A stretch of DNA of 64,000 bases. It comes from Quercus robur (lineage: Eukaryota > Streptophyta > Magnoliopsida > Fagales > Fagaceae). Made by a program: the position numbers and the translations under genes. The notes under the pieces are model-generated. The model made no database searches, was not told where the DNA came from, and saw only the letters and a program-made list of their open reading frames with translations. The stretch spans positions 13,300,282-13,364,281 of the forward strand of contig NC_065535.1 of assembly GCF_932294415.1 (NCBI RefSeq), read 5' to 3'. Shown one piece after another: positions 1-10,355 of this stretch. The stretch's first letter is position 1, and every line of letters starts with the position of its first letter.

Positions 1-263
1 ATGCAGCTCAGCTCCCTCTACTGCTCTGCAGTTGCATTATAGCATATATATTCATATAGCAAACTTTCCCTCAATAAATTTGGTGCATAGCTTATTCTCA
101 TTACGGATACATTGATGATTTATGTAAATAACTTATGTTCGTCTTCTGTTACCTTTTAATGTAATAGGGTGCTACTGTGGCTTCAAGGTTGATGTATGAC
201 TGTATGCCATGGAGTTCCTTTTTTCATTTTGAATTTGGTACCTGAATATTGTCATATTTCAGG

Positions 264-438
264 ATTTTCTTTTACAAGGCATGTCAGGAAATCTGCTGGG
301 GCCATCACTGCTGAATGTACATATTCACGATACCGTTGCCAGAATGGGTTGTCTACCTAGGTTGATTCAAGAAGAGGGAAAAATTACACCAAAGGAGGGA
401 AACTCCAGTCACAAAAGCTTAAAGAGACTCCAAGGATG
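264..438 (+). other. exon-like open segment, unidentified
   Basis: A stretch preceded by a pyrimidine-rich tract and CAG (an acceptor-like context) stays open for about 58 codons before TGA. I do not recognise the translation. It could be the last exon or 3' UTR of a gene lying to the left of the window, or chance. No promoter or start can be seen. Confidence 0.15.
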
Positions 439-439
439 A

Positions 440-1606
440 TGGAGTTATTTTCAGCTAAAAGAACTCTTTGGTTTGGGGAAAGAAGCATAGAATATGCTAG
501 AGGGCAAGCCAGATAACCAAGCTGAAGGTTGCAGGGCAGCAAAGCAGTGTAACCAAGGGGGAATATGATCTACACTAGAAAGGAAAGAAAGGAATAGACG
601 TATATATAGTTCATGCCTTGAAAAAGTTAATAGTCTACAGAAACATTAAAATACTTACTGCAAATTTCTTTTAGCACTGTCATTTGATGCTAAAGGGTTT
701 CTTTTCCTATCGATTGATACACAAGAAAGGTTATAAAATAATAATATGAATAATCATATTTTTAATGACAACAAAAAAAAAAAAAAATAAAAGCTGTTTC
801 TGCTTATTGTACAGAATCTAGTGATATCGTGTTTTACTATCAAATTTACTTCGTGCAAAATGTCTTTTGATTATGTGTACCTTTGCCTCCATAAGAATGA
901 GATGTTGGGTAAGGTTATGGGTTCAAGTCGCATGGGGTGTGCGAGTTTCATAGCCATCAAAATATGTTGTTGTTAGGTGGTTTTGTTTTGTGCCTTACGG
1001 CCTCTAATTTGGTTATCTTCTATGGTTATTAATACAGACAATTTACTTAATAGTGAAACCACATTTAGGCTAGAATCTCCCCTAATTCCCCTATGCTCTT
1101 GGAAATGCATGTAATTGTTCTTTTGTGTACCTCATAACAAGATTACATTCATAGCATATTGTTCAACTAGTCCCATTGGATATGAGTTTCATTGCTTGTG
1201 CAGACAATTTACTTAAGTGATATCACATTTATGCTAGATTATCGTCTCCCAAATTCCCCTATTCTCTTGGAAATGTATGTAAATGTTATTTTGTGTGCCT
1301 CATACCAGGATTAGATTGATGCTAAATGGCTAGCATGATCATTTTGGCTCTTGTAGTGAATTTTTTTGGTAATTCATTATTCTAGGGATGAGTTAAGCAA
1401 GAGATTAAAAAAAAAAAAAAAAAAGACATTTCAAATATTCTGAGTTATAAGTTATAATTGCACTGGTGCAAACTGCAAAGCTTACAATGCAACTTGTAGC
1501 ACCCTTTTAAGTACTTATTTGCAAGGATGAACCTAGGATTTCAAGTTAAGGATGTCGAAGTATAAGCAAAAAAAAAAAATCAAATAGGCGAATTAACAAA
1601 TTGTAT

Positions 1607-1638
<32 letters not shown>

Positions 1639-2400
1639 TATTAACAAACTATAAATATACAAAATTATTATCTCTTAATACATTAAGATATAATCATCTA
1701 TCAACAAAGACAAAAAAAAAAAAAAAACATAAAATAATTTTTTTTTTTTTTAATGCTAGGTTGGCTAGGATTTTTATTTTTATTTTATTTTTTTTATTTA
1801 AGTTATTGTTTTTGTTAAGTTTTTGAATTGGATAGTTGTTAATTGGGCTAGACTAATTAGAGAAGAGATGACCTGAAGTTTTGGAAGAAGGTGACTCAGC
1901 TACAAAAATAAAAAAATATAACTAGATAAAAAAAAAAAATTTGGGCCAGAACGGCCGGGCCCCCTTGGGCCCGTCCCTGCTTATTTGTGTGGCAGCGAAA
2001 AGGAAAAAAGAAATACTTATGGGTACAAATGCCTACAATATGTACATATGACGTTGAAATGGTGTTGGATTTTAATTATCAAGAATTCTCTCGTGAGGGA
2101 GAAAAGGAAATAAAAGGAACAAAAATAATTCATTTAGGATCTATCTGCTTTAGTTTAAAATCCAAATGTTATTAGCAATAGAGTTTCATAAGAATTCTCC
2201 TAAAACTTATTCAATTTGTGAGTGTAAATATATGGTCGTTAATCCTGTATTCAGTTTTTATTTATTTTTTATTTTATCTAGATGATGATTTATTTCCGGC
2301 TTAAAAACATTGTTGGTCCATGAAATTTACTAAATGAGCGCTTTTAATAAGAAGGTTTTTATTTTTTATTTTTATACTAGATAGAAATTCTATTATAGTA
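440..2400. other. gene-free AT-rich spacer
   Basis: No coding signal was recognised. It holds several poly(A)/poly(T) runs, a (TA)n run near 1613-1632, the tandem duplication listed separately, and near 1500-1980 a segment ending in a GC-rich block (gggccagaacggccgggccc) that looks like the end of an old dispersed repeat. A 62-codon open frame at 1987-2175 has no recognisable product. Confidence 0.5.
1035..1340. repeat. diverged tandem duplication, about 166-bp unit
   Basis: A segment beginning cagacaatttactta at 1035 recurs at 1201. Both copies continue through an 'aattcccctat-ctcttggaaatg-atgtaa' block and a 'ttttgtg-gcctcata' block with many point differences, so the duplication is old. 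No coding content. Confidence 0.7.
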
Positions 2401-2477
2401 TTATCTAAGTGTATATGTGTATGAAGCTGCTTCTTAAAGATTTGAACCCCGTCCCTTGCTCTCTTACACCCTACAAA

Positions 2478-2515
<38 letters not shown>

Positions 2516-2523
2516 AGAATACT

Positions 2524-2910
2524 AAGGGTATGTTTAGTAACTGTTTTTTCCTTTTATTTTTTGTTTCCAAAAATAATTTTCTATTTTTAAGATTAAAAAA
2601 CTTGTTTGGCACCCAAAATAGACAGAAAATAAAAACTATTTTCAGTTTCTAATTTTCAAAAGTTAATAAAAACATACATTTAATTTAATGAATCTGTCTT
2701 ATTTAATGAGTTAGTATTAGAATTCAAATCCTAATACCAACATATTTTAGTATTTTCTATTTTTTTTTTCAAAAAACTATCTTTTTAATTTCAACCAACC
2801 AAACATGTTTTTAATTTAAAAAATACAAAAAAAAATATTTTTTTCTTTATATTCCCAAAAACAAGTTTTTGAAAATAGAAAACAAAAACTATTACCAAAC
2901 ATAACCTAAG
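2524..2910. mobile_element. MITE with imperfect terminal inverted repeats
   Basis: The left end (agggtatgtttagtaactgt) is matched in reverse complement by the right end (actattaccaaacataacct) about 385 bp away. The interior is AT-rich and non-coding. This is the structure of a non-autonomous DNA transposon. I could not fix a target-site duplication, so the superfamily is open. Confidence 0.6.
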
Positions 2911-3201
2911 TATTTAACACACACACACGGGGAGAGAGGAGAAGGTCTTAAAGAAATTGACAGTGGTGTATATCTAAAATGGCCTAACTTTTGGATACAC
3001 AATATAAACTTTAAACCTCTTCACAAGCACTTATACTTGTGGAATAACAATCGCGCTAGTTTTAAATGAGAATTATTAGTTCCTAAAATTTCAAAGCTAA
3101 GCGCTATTAATCCCTTTGGTCACAAAATAAAATTGCTACTAATCCCTCAATTAACTTCCATTACCTAAATGTCTAACAGAGCGATAAGATAACTTTGAAC
3201 A

Positions 3202-3296
3202 ATGCTAGTACCACAAAAAATAACACTTCTGCCACAATTTGCCATGTGGTGAGTTATGAGTGGCAAAAGTTGTGTTATTTTTTGTGATCCTAACAT
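3202..3296. mobile_element. short foldback MITE (~95 bp)
   Basis: The left arm (gctagtaccacaaaaaataa) and right arm (ttattttttgtgatcctaac) are imperfect inverted repeats around a ccacaatttgccatgtgg core. Non-coding, likely a small non-autonomous DNA element. Confidence 0.5.
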
Positions 3297-3546
3297 TTTT
3301 TTTAATTATTGCATGACAACATATTTTATATTAAAAAAGTCTCACATAAGCATTTGACCTAATTTTAACTTCTAACCCAAACTTGATTTCCATTCAAACA
3401 TCCCCAAATCTCCTAGATCCACGTAACATCTCTCTCACATGAATTGTACATTTGTTTAACAACGGTTTAATTTAGGTAAAATTTTATCATTTAAATTTCA
3501 ACAAATTTAAATTCTATTCAAACTAAAAGCTATTATAATAAATTAT

Positions 3547-4731
3547 GCAAAAATCCAAAATTGACCCTCTAAGTTTCACATTTTGTCATTTCAGTCCTCT
3601 AAATTTCAATTTAGTCATTTCAGTCCTCTAAATTTTAAATTTTGTTAATTCAGTTCTTCATTATCCTTCTGTTAAGTGCTATCGTTTACTAAACCAAAAC
3701 GATGCCATTTTGGATGATTTAAAAAAAAAAATATATATTCTTAATTGAACTTTACTGAAAAATGTTAATTAAAAAAAAAAAATGAAACTAAGGGAATGAC
3801 GTACAACAACGCTATCTAGCTTCTCTGTCTCTGAGACAATCAAATCAACCTAATGGGTCAAGGAACTCCGAGCGGTCTTAACCGGAAAGGCTTACCAGGT
3901 GATTGAAAACCCAATGGATCCAACAAGAAGGAGAAGAAATTCGAGCCGGCGGCACCACAAGCTTGAGTGGGTCGCAAACAAAGAAAATAGAAAGGCCTAG
4001 ATGCCGATTCTCGACTGTCAGGCGTTAACTCCACACACAAAGTGCCATCTCTGACTCCTAAAGCTTGAGCGTGTCAAAGAATATCTGTTAAGGAAGGAAG
4101 AGTTAGTAAGCAACCAAGAAAGACACAAACCCCAAGAGGAAAAAGTCGAGGAAGACAAATCTAAAGTCAATGATCTCAAAGGCTCACCTATGAGTGTTGG
4201 AAATCTGGAAGAACTCATAGATGAGAATCACATGATTGTTTCATAGTCGATGGGGTCGGAATAATATGTGGGGATTTTGTCTTTTGTGGATAAGGATCAG
4301 CTGGAGCCTGGTTGTGCAATATTAATGCATAACAAGGTGTTTTATGTTCTGGGGTTGTTGCAAGATGAGGTTGATCCTATGTGATGAAAGTTGAGAAAGC
4401 TCCCATGGAATCGTATGCAGATATTGTTGGTTTGGATGCACAGATTCAGGAGATTAAGGAGGTTGTTGTTGAATTGCCATTAACACATCCTTAGTTTTTT
4501 TTTTTTTTTTTAAAAAAAATTAACTTTTTAAGTAAAATTAAATTAAAATATTAAAAAAAATTCATCCAAAATGGCGTCGTTTTGATTTAGTAAATGGCAA
4601 ACTTAACAGAAAGGTAACGGAGGACTAAATTGATAAAATTTGAAACTTAGGGGACTAAAATGACAAAACTGAAACTTAGAGAGTTAAAATGACAAAAAAT
4701 GAAATTTAGAGTGTTAGTTTTGCATTTTAGC
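3547..4731 (+). mobile_element. Pack-MULE-like element carrying an RPT2 gene fragment
   Basis: Two long inverted repeats of about 200-230 bp flank a decayed host gene fragment. The left arm runs from gcaaaaatcc at 3547 to about 3775; the right arm runs from about 4500 to ttttagc at 4731. Diagnostic matching blocks are 'gtcatttcagtcctctaa' / 'ggggactaaaatgac' and 'aaaacgatgccattttggat' / 'atccaaaatggcgtcgtttt'. Flanks aataaattat (left) and aaaaaattat (right) match at 9 of 10 positions and look like a target-site duplication. Long TIRs, a 9-10 bp duplication and captured host sequence are the hallmarks of Pack-MULEs (Mutator superfamily). No transposase is present, so it is non-autonomous. Confidence 0.75.
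3853..4494 (+). pseudogene. RPT2: 26S proteasome regulatory ATPase subunit RPT2, 5' fragment, decayed
   Basis: The three forward frames in turn read as the N-terminal ~180 residues of plant RPT2: MGQGTPSGLNRKGLPGD at the start, then blocks matching the family such as [41 protein letters not shown] and [11 protein letters not shown], ending at ELPLTHP. The ATPase core (Walker A onward) is absent, so it could never act as a proteasome subunit. Several in-frame stops occur (for example at 3901-3903 and 3964-3966, both TGA where the family has arginine) along with small frameshifts. It sits exactly between the two inverted repeats of the Pack-MULE and is best read as captured host sequence rather than a free retrocopy: no poly(A) tail of its own follows the coding end. 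Confidence 0.85.
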
Positions 4732-5548
4732 AAAAAAATTATAAACTTAAACCCCAAAAGCACATATAACAACCCACGTTTTCTTTACAAAAAAAAAAAA
4801 AAAACCAATGTTTTGACTTTTACTCTAACTAAAAGTCCATCATCAATAATTTAACAACTGTTTAATTTAGATAAAACTTTATCATTTAAATTTTAACAAA
4901 TTTAAATTATATTCAAACTAAAAGTCTATTATAAAAAATTCTAAACTTAAACCTCAAACAACAACCCACATTTTCTTTCTTAAAAAAATCCACGTTTTGA
5001 CTTTTCCTCCAACTAAAAGTTTATTATCAATATTTTAAGAACAACTAATTAGTAAATTAATTTTATACATTTAAAATTCAACAAATTTAAATTCTATCAA
5101 AACTAAAAGTCAATCATAAAAAATTCTAAACTTCAATCCCAGAAAACAAGCTATGTTTTCTTTCTCAAAAAAAAAAAAAAAAAAAAAAACTTTTTGACTT
5201 CTACTCCAATTAAAAGTCTATTCTCAGCATTTTAAGAATAATTAATTAGTAAATTAATTTTATATTATTTTTTATGATATATTTCCTCAAATTAAGGGAT
5301 AACATTTACCAATTGTTTAATTTAAATAAAACTAAAAGTCTATCATCAAAATTTTCTAAACTTAAATCCAACACAACTCACATTTTTATTTTTTATTTTT
5401 CCCTCAAGTTGTATCTTATTAAATTAATATTTTATTAGGATATAAACTATGAGACTCTTGACTAAGGGATAAGATTTAACAATAATTTAATTTAGATAAA
5501 CCTTTATCATCTAAGTTTTAGAAATTTAAATTCTACTTCAACTAATAG

Positions 5549-5552
5549 TCTA

Positions 5553-5592
<40 letters not shown>
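5549..5592. repeat. (TA)n microsatellite
   Basis: About 22 consecutive TA dinucleotides within AT-rich spacer. Confidence 0.9.
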
Positions 5593-5599
<7 letters not shown>

Positions 5600-6241
5600 A
5601 GCCATATATGGCTTTTTGAATTAATCTCTCTTAACCAACAGAGTCATCCTATAATTATATCCCACACAATGCACCCCATGCTGTTTTATTTTATCTTTTT
5701 TCACTTTTTTCTCCTAAGATGCAACTGACGCTTATGTTTTAATCTAATAAATTCATCTTATTTATTGTTTTGTGCTTTTGAATTTGGGCGTAGAATATTA
5801 TGCTAAAAGAAGTTTATTTAAGTTATTGGTTTATGTAAGTTTTTTAAATTTTTTTATATTCTCATATTTTGAACTCTTTTGTGTATATTTTTATTTTGGG
5901 TGGTTATTATATTTAATTTGTGAGTGTGTTGATTTTTTAAATTAGACTATCACTAGGAAAAAATTTGTATTGAGGAACTATATATTTTGTTTATTATTGT
6001 TTAAGTTAGCTAGAGCATAAATTAAACTTTACTCAAATAGGAATCACCAAACTCATTCCATATCTCATATTAAGAAATTAACACAAAGCACAAAGAGAAT
6101 TTTCAAATATAAAAATAGATAAATACTGATAAAGTCTAAACTCTAAACAGTTAGAACTTGAAAGCAAATTTTTTATTAAAATTATTAACTTATTTTATAA
6201 TTTATATTACTATTTATATGTAATTATTTTTCTTTTATAAT

Positions 6242-6509
6242 TGTGGAGACTTTTTGCCTTAGCTCGGTCAATAGCTTGCTTGTAACCGATTTTGGCTTGA
6301 ATCTCACATCGACCCCCCCACTTTCTGCCTTATAAGCTGTGAAGCTAAGGGAGTAGTGTACCACCAAGCCTCTGATCAGAGGCTTGGTGGTACACTACTC
6401 CCTTAGCTTCACAGCTTATAAGGCAGAAAGTGGGGGGGTCGATGTGGGATTCAAGCCAAAATCGGTTACAAGCAAGTTATTGGCCGAGCTAAGGCAAAAA
6501 GTCTCCACA
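6242..6509. mobile_element. nearly perfect 268-bp palindrome (foldback element)
   Basis: Two 134-bp arms meet with no spacer at the self-complementary centre tctgatcaga (6371-6380). The arms differ at only about three positions. The outer ends are tgtggagac / gtctccaca. Each arm carries a C-run (cccccccactttctgcc), 'cttataagctgtgaagc' and 'gggagtagtgtaccacc'. No ORF. Its architecture (TGTGG..CCACA ends, internal cttataag, arm about 130 bp) resembles the foldback at 45953-46240. It may be an inverted pair of short terminal repeats; transcription through it would give a long hairpin RNA. Confidence 0.8.
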
Positions 6510-7300
6510 ATTATTATTATTATTATTATTTTTTAATATTTAGCTTACATATGATAACGACAATGATAATGACGACGAAGAAAGAAGAAAAGAAAAGAAA
6601 GAATGTGCGTAATAGGAAAGATTCTTTTATATAATATATTTGTATGTGAAGTATTGAGTCTATAATAGAAATAGTATTGGACCCAATGAACTATACCAAC
6701 AAAATAATTAAGGTAATTCAAGATGTTTTTTTTTTTTTTGAGAAAGAGGTAATTCAAGATGTTGGTCTAGTGAAGAGAGATTCTTTCATATAATTACTTG
6801 GAATATGTGGGATGAAATAATATAGATAATCATTCAATGAGAGATTCTCTTGTTTTTACTTAAAATAAAAATGAATATAAGTGATTTTCCAATTAAGATT
6901 TTTTATTTTGTGGGGGGTGTTTGGTGTCTGCAATGAATTGAACCATTTGAAATATAGATAAATTATTTTCCTAACAATATACATGTTTTTTTTTTTTAGA
7001 TTCTTATAATAAACGGAAAGAGAAAGATATATTATCAATACTTCTTGATTATGCCATGAGTTCGTATTCCCATTCCCCACTTGTTATAAAATATACATAG
7101 TAGTTATTTAAACAAACAAATAAACAAACCGTTTCTCCAAAAAAAAAAAAAAAAAAACTTTCTTCCACGAGTTCCTATTTTTTTAATTCTCCCCCTTTTT
7201 TTTTCCTTTTGCCAAATGATTCTCCATGTGAGTTGGCATCCCCACTTGTACTAAAACATTTGAAAAGACCATGCTCCATATTAATTAATGTTCAAACCAA
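6510..7300. other. spacer upstream of the dehydrogenase gene
   Basis: AT-rich, with an (ATT)n run directly after the palindrome, poly(T) and poly(A) runs, and no recognisable coding sequence. Confidence 0.5.
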
Positions 7301-7318
7301 TCCTCCCATCGCAATGAG

Positions 7319-7330
7319 GCTTTTAAATAC
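7319..7330 (+). promoter_or_regulatory. candidate TATA box of the dehydrogenase gene
   Basis: gcttttaaatac lies about 80 bp before the ATG at 7409, a plausible distance given a short leader. The leader between them ends in a (CT)n tract (7380-7407) that abuts the start codon. Placement is by position only. Confidence 0.4.
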
Positions 7331-7374
7331 AGGAGAGCCAGGAGAGAGTCGGTCATCACCTCAAGTCAAGTTAA

Positions 7375-7379
<5 letters not shown>

Positions 7380-7407
<28 letters not shown>
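7380..7407 (+). repeat. (CT)n tract directly before the start codon
   Basis: About 14 CT units end one base before the ATG of the dehydrogenase gene. Pyrimidine-rich leaders are common near plant start sites; its length is probably variable between individuals. Confidence 0.85.
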
Positions 7408-7408
7408 A

Positions 7409-10324
7409 ATGGCTCAAACTACTCCAAACCACACACAAACTGTGTCCGGTTGGGCAGCTCATGACACCTCGGGCAAGATCACCCCTTACATCTTCAAACG
7501 AAGGTATAACAAAGTGATCTCCAAAAGAAAAAAAGAGAATTCATTCATTTTCGTCCATTAATTAACCACAAATTTCCATATATTCTCAGTCTTCTCAATG
7601 TTCATAAGGTTTAAGATACGCATAAAACATGAGGTTAACCTTTTTTGCCATACAGAGAAAACGGCGTAAACGATGTTACCATAGAAATCTTGTACTGTGG
7701 GATTTGCCACACTGATCTCCACCAAGTCAGGAATGACTGGGGCATCACCATGTATCCTATTGTACCCGGGTATGTAACATCTCTACCTTCCATTTCTGTC
7801 ACATTAATAATTGTTTGTTTGCCCAAAAGTGTAGACTTTTATTTTTATTTTTTTGACAATTATTTATGTATGCTAGGCATGAGATTACTGGGCTGATAAC
7901 GAAGGTGGGAAGCAATGTAAAGGGGTTCAAAGTAGGAGATAAAGTAGGGGTAGGGTGCTTGGCAGCATCGTGTTTGGATTGTGAGTTTTGCAACAACTCT
8001 CAGGAGAATTACTGTGACCAAGTTCAGTTCACTTACAATGGCATCTTCTGGGATGGTACTATCACTTATGGTGGCTACTCAAAAATGTTGGTTGCAGATC
8101 ACAGGTTAGTGTGGTCTAATCTAACCCCAAATATCCCAAAATCACATTTTACTGTTTAAAGAATAAATAAAATCAACGTGGTTCTTCCACTTCTGAATTG
8201 CTCTTCAGTCATCCTTTCCTTTCCTCTACTTTCTACTTTTTGTTTAAATTCTAGGGCCTATCTTAACCAAAAAAAGAAAAGAAAAACTGAAGAAATTAAT
8301 AATTTATTGGGACAAAAAATGTTGGAGGGACCAGCCCATCTACATCTACATCTTCCACCTCCACATTCAAGTCTTAATCTTTAACATCAAAGATAAGATG
8401 TGGAACCCAATTAATGCGAATATCATGTGCATTAATTTTGGGATTGTAATAATTGCATCTTACAATGGAGTTGTAACTTTTAATTTGGAGGTATAGGTTG
8501 AAAGGTAAAAAAAAAAAAAAAAAAAAATTAATCCAAAAGCTAAGATTAAAAGTGAAAATTTTATTTTCAATCACGTTTATTGAATTAGATTTGGAACCTC
8601 TATTTACGTACATATATAATCAATTTTTTATTTATAAAAACAATAGAATCACTCGGGAATGATTCATTTCAAATGAATATTATCATCTACTTTCAAGTTT
8701 ATACCATCTATTATATGAAAATTTAAAAACCAATGATATTTTATTATAGTACCAGAGTTAAGTGTTTTGAGTTTGAACTCTATATTTACTAGGGGTGACC
8801 ATGGGTTGATTCGGGTCGGGTTTGTGCCCAACCCGCGATTGACCCGACCAAGTCGAGTTAAAAATTTTCAGACCCGCCGTCGATCGGTCAAAGAATCGGG
8901 TCGAATTGGACGGTTCTTCGTCGAAAGGTGGTCGAGTCTTGGTTGAGGTCGGATTTGGCCAAAACTCGCCAAATCTGGTCAAAAGTGGGGAGATCTGGCC
9001 GAAATCCGGCAAATTTGGCTCAAAAATGGACTTTTATGGTAAGATCTCAATGAGATCTTACCATATCTTGACGAGATCATGCCGGATCTAAACGAGATCT
9101 CGCTAGATCTAACAAGAATCGACTAAGAAAATGTATAGGTGGTGGAGATCGGCAGCCTTTTTGGTGGTAGAATCGGTCGGGTCGGTTGAAATTGTGTTTA
9201 AATGCAAGAACCTGCCAATTGACTCGTCAGAATCGGGTTGGGTATCTCAAAAACCGTCTCCGACCCATCATCGGAGTCGGATCGGGCGGTTTCCGAATCG
9301 GGTCGGTCGGAATTTCGAGTGGGTCAAGTTACCGAGTTGTCTTGGACAAGCCCAATCTTTACTATACTTTAATTTAAAATTTAAAAATTCCACGTATTTT
9401 ACTTCACCTAGTTTTTAGTATTTTCTATCACGGAACACTTGAATTAATCCTATAGGCGTCATATTAATATTATTATTATTATTTTATAAATTCTGAAGTC
9501 CGATTTATATATATATATATATATATATATGTACGTATGTACGCGCATGCTGCTACTTGTCAAGGTAAATCTAAAAGATTAACTAAATACTCGAGGAAAG
9601 AGTTTCTCAACAAAACAGAGAACAAAAACTCGTGGAAAGATTCGAATTGTAAGATAAATTGTAACTTCAAGGATATCTTAAGGTTAAATTAATTTTGATT
9701 GACAATGATGGTACTAAAGGAGGAAAATTAGTTGGGGTCAGCAAAAATTTTAAATATTTCTTTTTGTAGGGCAATAGACAACAACAGTCTCCAACTCTCC
9801 AATCCATTGCGCATTATATTAGAATAATAGGACGTGTCCTTCAATACATTCGTCCTATCACTTTTATTTTTACCTAAAAGGTCTTTTATTTTTATTTATT
9901 TCTAGTTGGCAATGACATGCATTTAACTATGGGAATCATTGCTATGAAGATACGTGGTGCACATACCAGAAAATCTGGCAATGGACGCCGCAGCACCGCT
10001 ACTATGTGCGGGAATAACAGTGTTCTGCCCCATGAAAGACAATAACTTGGTCGGTGGAGCAATGGGGAAGAAGGTGGGGATAGTGGGTTTGGGAGGACTT
10101 GGACATGTGGCTGTCAAATTTGCCAAGGCATTTGGTCATCATGTTACTGTTATCAGTACCTCTCCATCCAAACAAAATGAAGCCAAAGCTCGTTTGGGCT
10201 CCGATGATTTCATAGTCAGCACCGACGATCAGCAAATGCAGGTGGGTGCTCATCTCTATCTCTATCTCTTAGTTGTGCAATGTGCATGCATGACTGGCTG
10301 TGAATTATTGCGTCCATAAAAGTA

Positions 10325-10355
<31 letters not shown>

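Larger units (their letters stand above)
3450..5560. repeat. degenerate tandem array, ~200-bp unit, interrupted by a Pack-MULE
   Basis: Recurring landmarks are 'tttaatttagataaaact', 'caaatttaaattctattcaa', 'actaaaagtctat', 'ttctaaacttaaa', 'cccacgttttctttct' and 'agtaaattaattttat'. They reappear in the same order several times between 3450 and 5560, giving about five diverged units of roughly 200 bp. The first unit is split by the element at 3547-4731: its halves rejoin as 'ctattata..aattata aacttaaacc', matching the intact unit near 4920-4950. Non-coding. Confidence 0.65.

Noticed and set aside
1500-1980. Possible old element ending in a GC-rich block
   Set aside because: I could define neither ends nor duplication; mentioned only in the spacer entry.
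4018-4218. Minus-strand open frames over the RPT2 fragment
   Set aside because: They are antisense shadows of the captured coding sequence, without any recognised product.
8758-9418. Open frames on both strands within intron 3 of the dehydrogenase gene
   Set aside because: They follow from GC-rich ggtcggg repeat composition, have no known domain, and lie inside an intron of an intact gene.
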